64,000 bases of DNA, taken from positions 1 to 64,000 of the forward strand of contig NZ_PSLQ01000008.1 in NCBI RefSeq assembly GCF_040289685.1, given 5' to 3'. Source of the stretch: Pyrinomonas sp040289685. GTDB taxonomy: Bacteria; Acidobacteriota; Blastocatellia; Pyrinomonadales; Pyrinomonadaceae. Position numbers and translations under genes: made by a program. A model generated the notes under the pieces. It was not told the origin of the DNA, ran no database searches, and saw nothing but the letters and a program-made list of their open reading frames with translations. Positions 60,470 to 64,000 of this stretch are shown in pieces. Every line of letters starts with the position of its first letter. Positions within the stretch are counted from its first letter, which is position 1.

Positions 60470-62437
60470 TTATGCGAGCACTTCGCTCGCGGAGCAAAAT
60501 GCGCGTCGGACTTCATCGAGATCGGAAGTCATGCGCATGGACGGAAGGCTGCGCAAAAAGACGCGCCCGTAGGGCTTGGTGCGCAAACGCGGATCGAGCA
60601 CGGCCAATACGCCGTAATCGGTCGTGCTGCGAATTAGGCGTCCCAAACCTTGCTTCAGAGCGATCACCGCTTGCGGCACGCTGTAGTCGTAGAAACTCGA
60701 TCCGCCCGCCTCGTCGATGGCGCGTTGACGCGCAGCGACCACCGGATCGGTCGGCACAGCGAAAGGCAGCTTATCGACGATGACGCAGGAAAGCTGGCGC
60801 CCGCGGACATCAACTCCTTGCCAGAAGCTCGCCGTCGCAAAGAGCACGGCGTTTGGCGTCTGTCTGAACCGGTCCAGCAATCTGCTCCGGCTCATGCTCC
60901 CTTGCACCAAACAGGGGTAAGGGACGCGCGCAGCGACTCGTTCGTAGAGCGCATTCATTCCGGCGATGCTGGTCGAGAGCACGAAAGCGCATCCTTGCGT
61001 GATCTCTAAAATACGGCAGATCTGCTCGGCAGCGCGTTCGGTCCAATCGGGAGCGCGCGGATCGGGCATCTGTGCTGGCAAGTAGAGCACGGCTTGCTTT
61101 CGGTAATCGAAATTTGATGGCGCGACCAATTCATCGGCCTCCTCGGGGAGTCCGAGTCGTTGACGTAGGTACTGGAAACTTCCCGCGCTGGTCAGCGTCG
61201 CCGACGTCAGCACCACCGTTTGAACGCGCTCGAAGAGCTTTTCAGCTAATAGGCCAGAGACGTCGATCGGCGAAGCGTGCAAGAAGGCGCCGCCGCCGCG
61301 CCGTTCCAACCAGTAGACAAAGGAACGATCATCGCTCTGGATGATGCACGAGAGGGCGAAACGGACCTGCCGCACGCGCCGCAACATATTCTCCACTTCC
61401 GGCGGTTGCTCCGCCATGGCATCGAGCGTCGTCTCCAAACGCTCGAGCGCGCCGTCGAGCGCAAGATAAGCTTCGCCAAGCGGAGTCGGTTCGGTCTCGC
61501 CCCTTCGGCCCACGCGCGCGAAATCTTCTCTGGTGATGGGCAAACGTCCGTCTTCGCCTCTTCCTTGAAATCCCATCCAAAAACGCTCGTTCATTGCGCC
61601 GAGGCGCGTGGCGATCCTGTTCAGCTCGCGGTTCAACTCGACGTCGGTGATGGGCAGCAGCGCGAGATCGTTGATCAGGTCAGCGATCTGATAGTTCGAC
61701 ACTTGCAGACCGAAATACTCGGCAGCCACGTCTTCGATCAAGTGGGCTTCGTCGAAGATGACCGCGCCGTAGTCGGGGATAACCCGACCGTATTCATCGC
61801 CGCGCAGTGCCAGATCGGCGAAGAAGAGATGGTGGTTGACGACGATGATGTCGGCATCCTGCGCTCGCTGGCGCATACGCGTGATGAAGCAAGCGTCGAA
61901 CTCGGCGCATTTCTGACCGAGACAGATCTCGGAACGGGCGTCGATGTGCCGCCAGAAAGAGAGGCTCTCCGGAAGGTCGCTCAATTCGGCACGATCGCCG
62001 GTGGGCGAACCTTTGGCCCAACGGCGAATCACGTCGAAGTAGCTCAACTCTTCGAAACCTTCGAGCAGAGGCGAGTTCTCAGACCTTTTGAAACGATGCA
62101 GGCAAAGGTAATTGCTGCGCCCCTTCATGTAAGCGGCGTTGAACTTCTTCGGCAGCACGCGTTGCAAGAAGGGGATATCTTTCTCCATCAATTGGTCTTG
62201 GAGGGTCTTAGTTCCAGTCGAAACGACGACGCGCATCCCACGGCCCGTCGCGGCTGCAACAGCCGGCACAAGATAAGCGAGCGTTTTGCCCGTCCCCGTT
62301 CCGGCCTCGACGACCAAGTGGCGTCCTTCTTCAAAGGCGCGCAGCACCGCCCGCGCCATCTCCACTTGACCGGGGCGATATTCGTACTCCGGGTGCGCTT
62401 GCGCGATCAGCCCATCTGGTCCAAAGATCTCTTCCAT
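60470..62437 (-). CDS. DinG/YoaA-type DNA helicase
   Basis: A 655-residue superfamily 2 helicase of the XPD/DinG class. EYRPGQVEMARAVLRAFEEG is the Q-like start, Walker A is VVEAGTGTGKTLAYLVPAVA, the iron-sulfur cysteines are in NYLCLHRF and EICLGQKCAEFDACFITRMR, Walker B is the DEAH in YGAVIFDEAHLIEDVAAEYF, and the second helicase domain has FATASFWQGVDVRGRQLSCV and QAVIALKQGLGRLIRSTTDY. It unwinds 5-prime tailed or R-loop substrates in repair. The ATG at 62437 is preferred; an in-frame start at 62485 overlaps glyA. Confidence 0.92.
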   Translation of the reverse strand: MEEIFGPDGLIAQAHPEYEYRPGQVEMARAVLRAFEEGRHLVVEAGTGTGKTLAYLVPAVAAATGRGMRVVVSTGTKTLQDQLMEKDIPFLQRVLPKKFNAAYMKGRSNYLCLHRFKRSENSPLLEGFEELSYFDVIRRWAKGSPTGDRAELSDLPESLSFWRHIDARSEICLGQKCAEFDACFITRMRQRAQDADIIVVNHHLFFADLALRGDEYGRVIPDYGAVIFDEAHLIEDVAAEYFGLQVSNYQIADLINDLALLPITDVELNRELNRIATRLGAMNERFWMGFQGRGEDGRLPITREDFARVGRRGETEPTPLGEAYLALDGALERLETTLDAMAEQPPEVENMLRRVRQVRFALSCIIQSDDRSFVYWLERRGGGAFLHASPIDVSGLLAEKLFERVQTVVLTSATLTSAGSFQYLRQRLGLPEEADELVAPSNFDYRKQAVLYLPAQMPDPRAPDWTERAAEQICRILEITQGCAFVLSTSIAGMNALYERVAARVPYPCLVQGSMSRSRLLDRFRQTPNAVLFATASFWQGVDVRGRQLSCVIVDKLPFAVPTDPVVAARQRAIDEAGGSSFYDYSVPQAVIALKQGLGRLIRSTTDYGVLAVLDPRLRTKPYGRVFLRSLPSMRMTSDLDEVRRAFCSASEVLA

Positions 62438-62481
62438 GCAAAACCCGCTGGGAAGCTCGCGGCGCGAAACGTGCCTCGCCT

Positions 62482-63786
62482 TCAATCCATGCTCATCGCT
62501 TCCGCTTCAAGCGCGCGCTGCCGACGCAGGCGTCTCGGGTAGAGCGGAAAGCGTGCCGTTAGTTCGCGCACCTTCTCGCGCACGCGCCGCCGAACTTCTT
62601 CCGATTCCGGCTCGTGCAAAACTTCAGCGATCAAGCGCGCCACCGCGCGCATCTCTTCTTCACCCATGCCGCGCGTGGTTACGGCTGGCGTGCCCAATCT
62701 GATGCCGGAGGCGACAAAGGGCGAGTTGGCGTCGAATGGGATGGTGTTTTTGTTGACCGTGATGCCGGCTGCTTCGAGCGCTTTTTCCGCCGCTTTGCCC
62801 GTGATCCCGCGACCATTCATGAAGACATCGACGAGGATCAAGTGGTTGTCGGTGCCGCCAGAGACGAGTCTGAAGCCGCACGCTTGAAGCTCGTCAGCCA
62901 ACGCTTTGGCGTTGCGGACGATCTGTCGCTGGTACTCTTTGAAATCGTCGCGCAATGCCTCGCCAAAAGCGACCGCTTTGGCGGCGATAATGTGCACGAG
63001 CGGCCCGCCCTGCACGCCGGGGAAGAGCTTTTTGTCGATCTCTTTGGCGTGCTCGGCGCGACATAGAATCAAGCCGCCGCGCGGACCGCGCAACGTTTTG
63101 TGCGTCGTCGTCGTGACGTAATCCGCGTGCGCGACCGGCGACGGGTGCAGCCCGGCAGCGACCAGTCCAGCGATGTGTGCGATGTCGGCCAGCAAGCGCG
63201 CGCCGACCGCCCGCGCGATTTCGCCGATGCGCGCAAAATCTATGGTGCGCGGGTAGGCCGAAGCGCCGCAGATGATCAGTTTCGGACGGTGTTCTTCGGC
63301 AAGGCGCTGCAATTCGTCGTAATCGATCTGCTCGGTTTCGCGCGAAACGCCGTACTCGACGATCTTGTAGCTGATGCCCGAGAAGTTTAATGGGTGACCG
63401 TGCGTCAAGTGGCCGCCATGTGAAAGGTTCATTCCGAGCACCGTGTCGCCGTAGTTAAGCGCCGCCAGATAGACGGCCATATTCGCCTGCGCGCCGCTGT
63501 GTGGTTGGACGTTGGCGTGGTCGGCCCCGAAAAGCGCCTTGGCGCGATCGATCGCTGCTTGCTCGACCACATCGACGAACTCGCAACCACCGTAGTAACG
63601 TTTCCCCGGGTAGCCTTCGGCATATTTATTCGTGAAGACCGACCCCATCGCCTCGAGCACGGCTTCGCTGACAAAGTTCTCCGATGCGATCAACTCCAGC
63701 CCTTCGGCCTGTCGTCGCACTTCATCGTCGATCGCCCGGCTGATGAGCGGATCAACCTCGGCAAGAGGAGCGTTTCTCCAGTTCAT
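62482..63786 (-). CDS. glyA: Serine hydroxymethyltransferase
   Basis: A 434-residue PLP enzyme. It has EGLELIASENFVSEAVLEAM, GYPGKRYYGGCEFVDVVEQA, VQPHSGAQANMAVYLAALNY and the lysine-containing VTTTTHKTLRGPRGGLILCR. It interconverts serine and glycine with tetrahydrofolate. The ATG at 63786 has GGAG eight bases before it; an ATG two codons earlier overlaps the ribosome site. Downstream of rpiB and probably co-transcribed with it and the helicase gene. Confidence 0.97.
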   Translation of the reverse strand: MNWRNAPLAEVDPLISRAIDDEVRRQAEGLELIASENFVSEAVLEAMGSVFTNKYAEGYPGKRYYGGCEFVDVVEQAAIDRAKALFGADHANVQPHSGAQANMAVYLAALNYGDTVLGMNLSHGGHLTHGHPLNFSGISYKIVEYGVSRETEQIDYDELQRLAEEHRPKLIICGASAYPRTIDFARIGEIARAVGARLLADIAHIAGLVAAGLHPSPVAHADYVTTTTHKTLRGPRGGLILCRAEHAKEIDKKLFPGVQGGPLVHIIAAKAVAFGEALRDDFKEYQRQIVRNAKALADELQACGFRLVSGGTDNHLILVDVFMNGRGITGKAAEKALEAAGITVNKNTIPFDANSPFVASGIRLGTPAVTTRGMGEEEMRAVARLIAEVLHEPESEEVRRRVREKVRELTARFPLYPRRLRRQRALEAEAMSMD

Positions 63787-63830
63787 GGTCATTTCTCCAG
63801 TAGTCGGGCCGTCTGAACGGCGTTTCTCAC

Positions 63831-64000
63831 TCAAGAAGCAGCCCGCAGGGCTTCGAGCTGGTGAATCTTCTGGATGCGTCGCGCGTGGCGCCCACCCTCG
63901 AATTGAGCGGCAAACCATGCGCGCACGATCCGCACGATCTCATCCGAAGCGGTGGTGCGCGCGCCGATCGCCAGCACGTTGGCGTCGTTGTGCGCGCGCG
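63831..64000 (-). CDS. rpiB: Ribose-5-phosphate isomerase B, C-terminal part
   Basis: Partial gene cut by the window edge. The 55 visible residues read RAHNDANVLAIGARTTASDE and then IVRIVRAWFAAQFEGGRHAR with RIQKIHQLE, the typical RpiB end. The enzyme interconverts ribose-5-phosphate and ribulose-5-phosphate. Its stop is 44 bases before the glyA start; rpiB-glyA is a common order. Confidence 0.88.
   Translation of the reverse strand, partial: RAHNDANVLAIGARTTASDEIVRIVRAWFAAQFEGGRHARRIQKIHQLEALRAAS

Overview
The window reads as a high-GC bacterial chromosome, most likely Acidobacteriota. The main taxonomic hint is the secreted VWFA-like protein at about 50.6-51.7 kb, a family very abundant in that phylum (known as the VWFA-related Acidobacterial domain). 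Class level (Blastocatellia-like) is only a guess. No tRNA, rRNA or CRISPR array was recognised.

About 41 kb (4.2-44.7 kb) is a nearly complete flagellar locus. A leftward block (25.4 to 4.2 kb) carries flhA-flhF-flhG-fliA-fliM-large fliN-(DUF2802-like)-flgF-flgG-flgA-flgH-flgI-flgJ, then flgM-flgN-flgK-flgL-fliW-csrA, flagellin, and flaG-fliD-fliS-fliT-like. A rightward block (28.2 to 44.7 kb) carries flgB-flgC-fliE-F-G-H-I-J-K-flgD-flgE, motA-motB, fliL-fliN-fliO-P-Q-R-flhB, and ends in an intrinsic terminator. Between the blocks lie an HDOD-domain gene and a GAF/coiled-coil plus CheY pair. No cheA, cheW or MCP genes are in the window.

Promoter-like sequences suggest a two-tier hierarchy. 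Sigma-54 (-24/-12) candidates precede flhA, flgB and fliL, and a sigma-54 activator of the NtrC/FlrC type lies at 2.7-4.1 kb. FliA (sigma-28) candidates, mostly T(A/C)AA-N16-(G/T)CCGATAA, precede flagellin, flaG, flgM, motA, the HDOD gene and the GAF-CheY pair. FliA is held by FlgM, which itself appears FliA-transcribed. The flagellin leader carries GGA-type CsrA sites directly downstream of fliW-csrA, which points to a FliW-CsrA-flagellin switch like that of Bacillus subtilis.

The left flank (0-4.1 kb) holds a TPR-lytic transglycosylase, a degenerate calcineurin-like phosphoesterase and the sigma-54 activator. The right flank (44.7-64 kb) is mixed metabolic and accessory DNA: a pseudo-receiver, an M50-like membrane protease, alpha-glucan phosphorylase, a macro-domain protein, the VWFA protein, a DCC thiol oxidoreductase, a membrane-anchored sulfite-oxidase-like protein, a J-domain protein, a decayed PfpI/Dps-like region, lexA, two small cysteine-rich secreted proteins, an IS200/IS605-like relic, a TlpA-like lipoprotein, queD, a DinG-type helicase, glyA and a partial rpiB.
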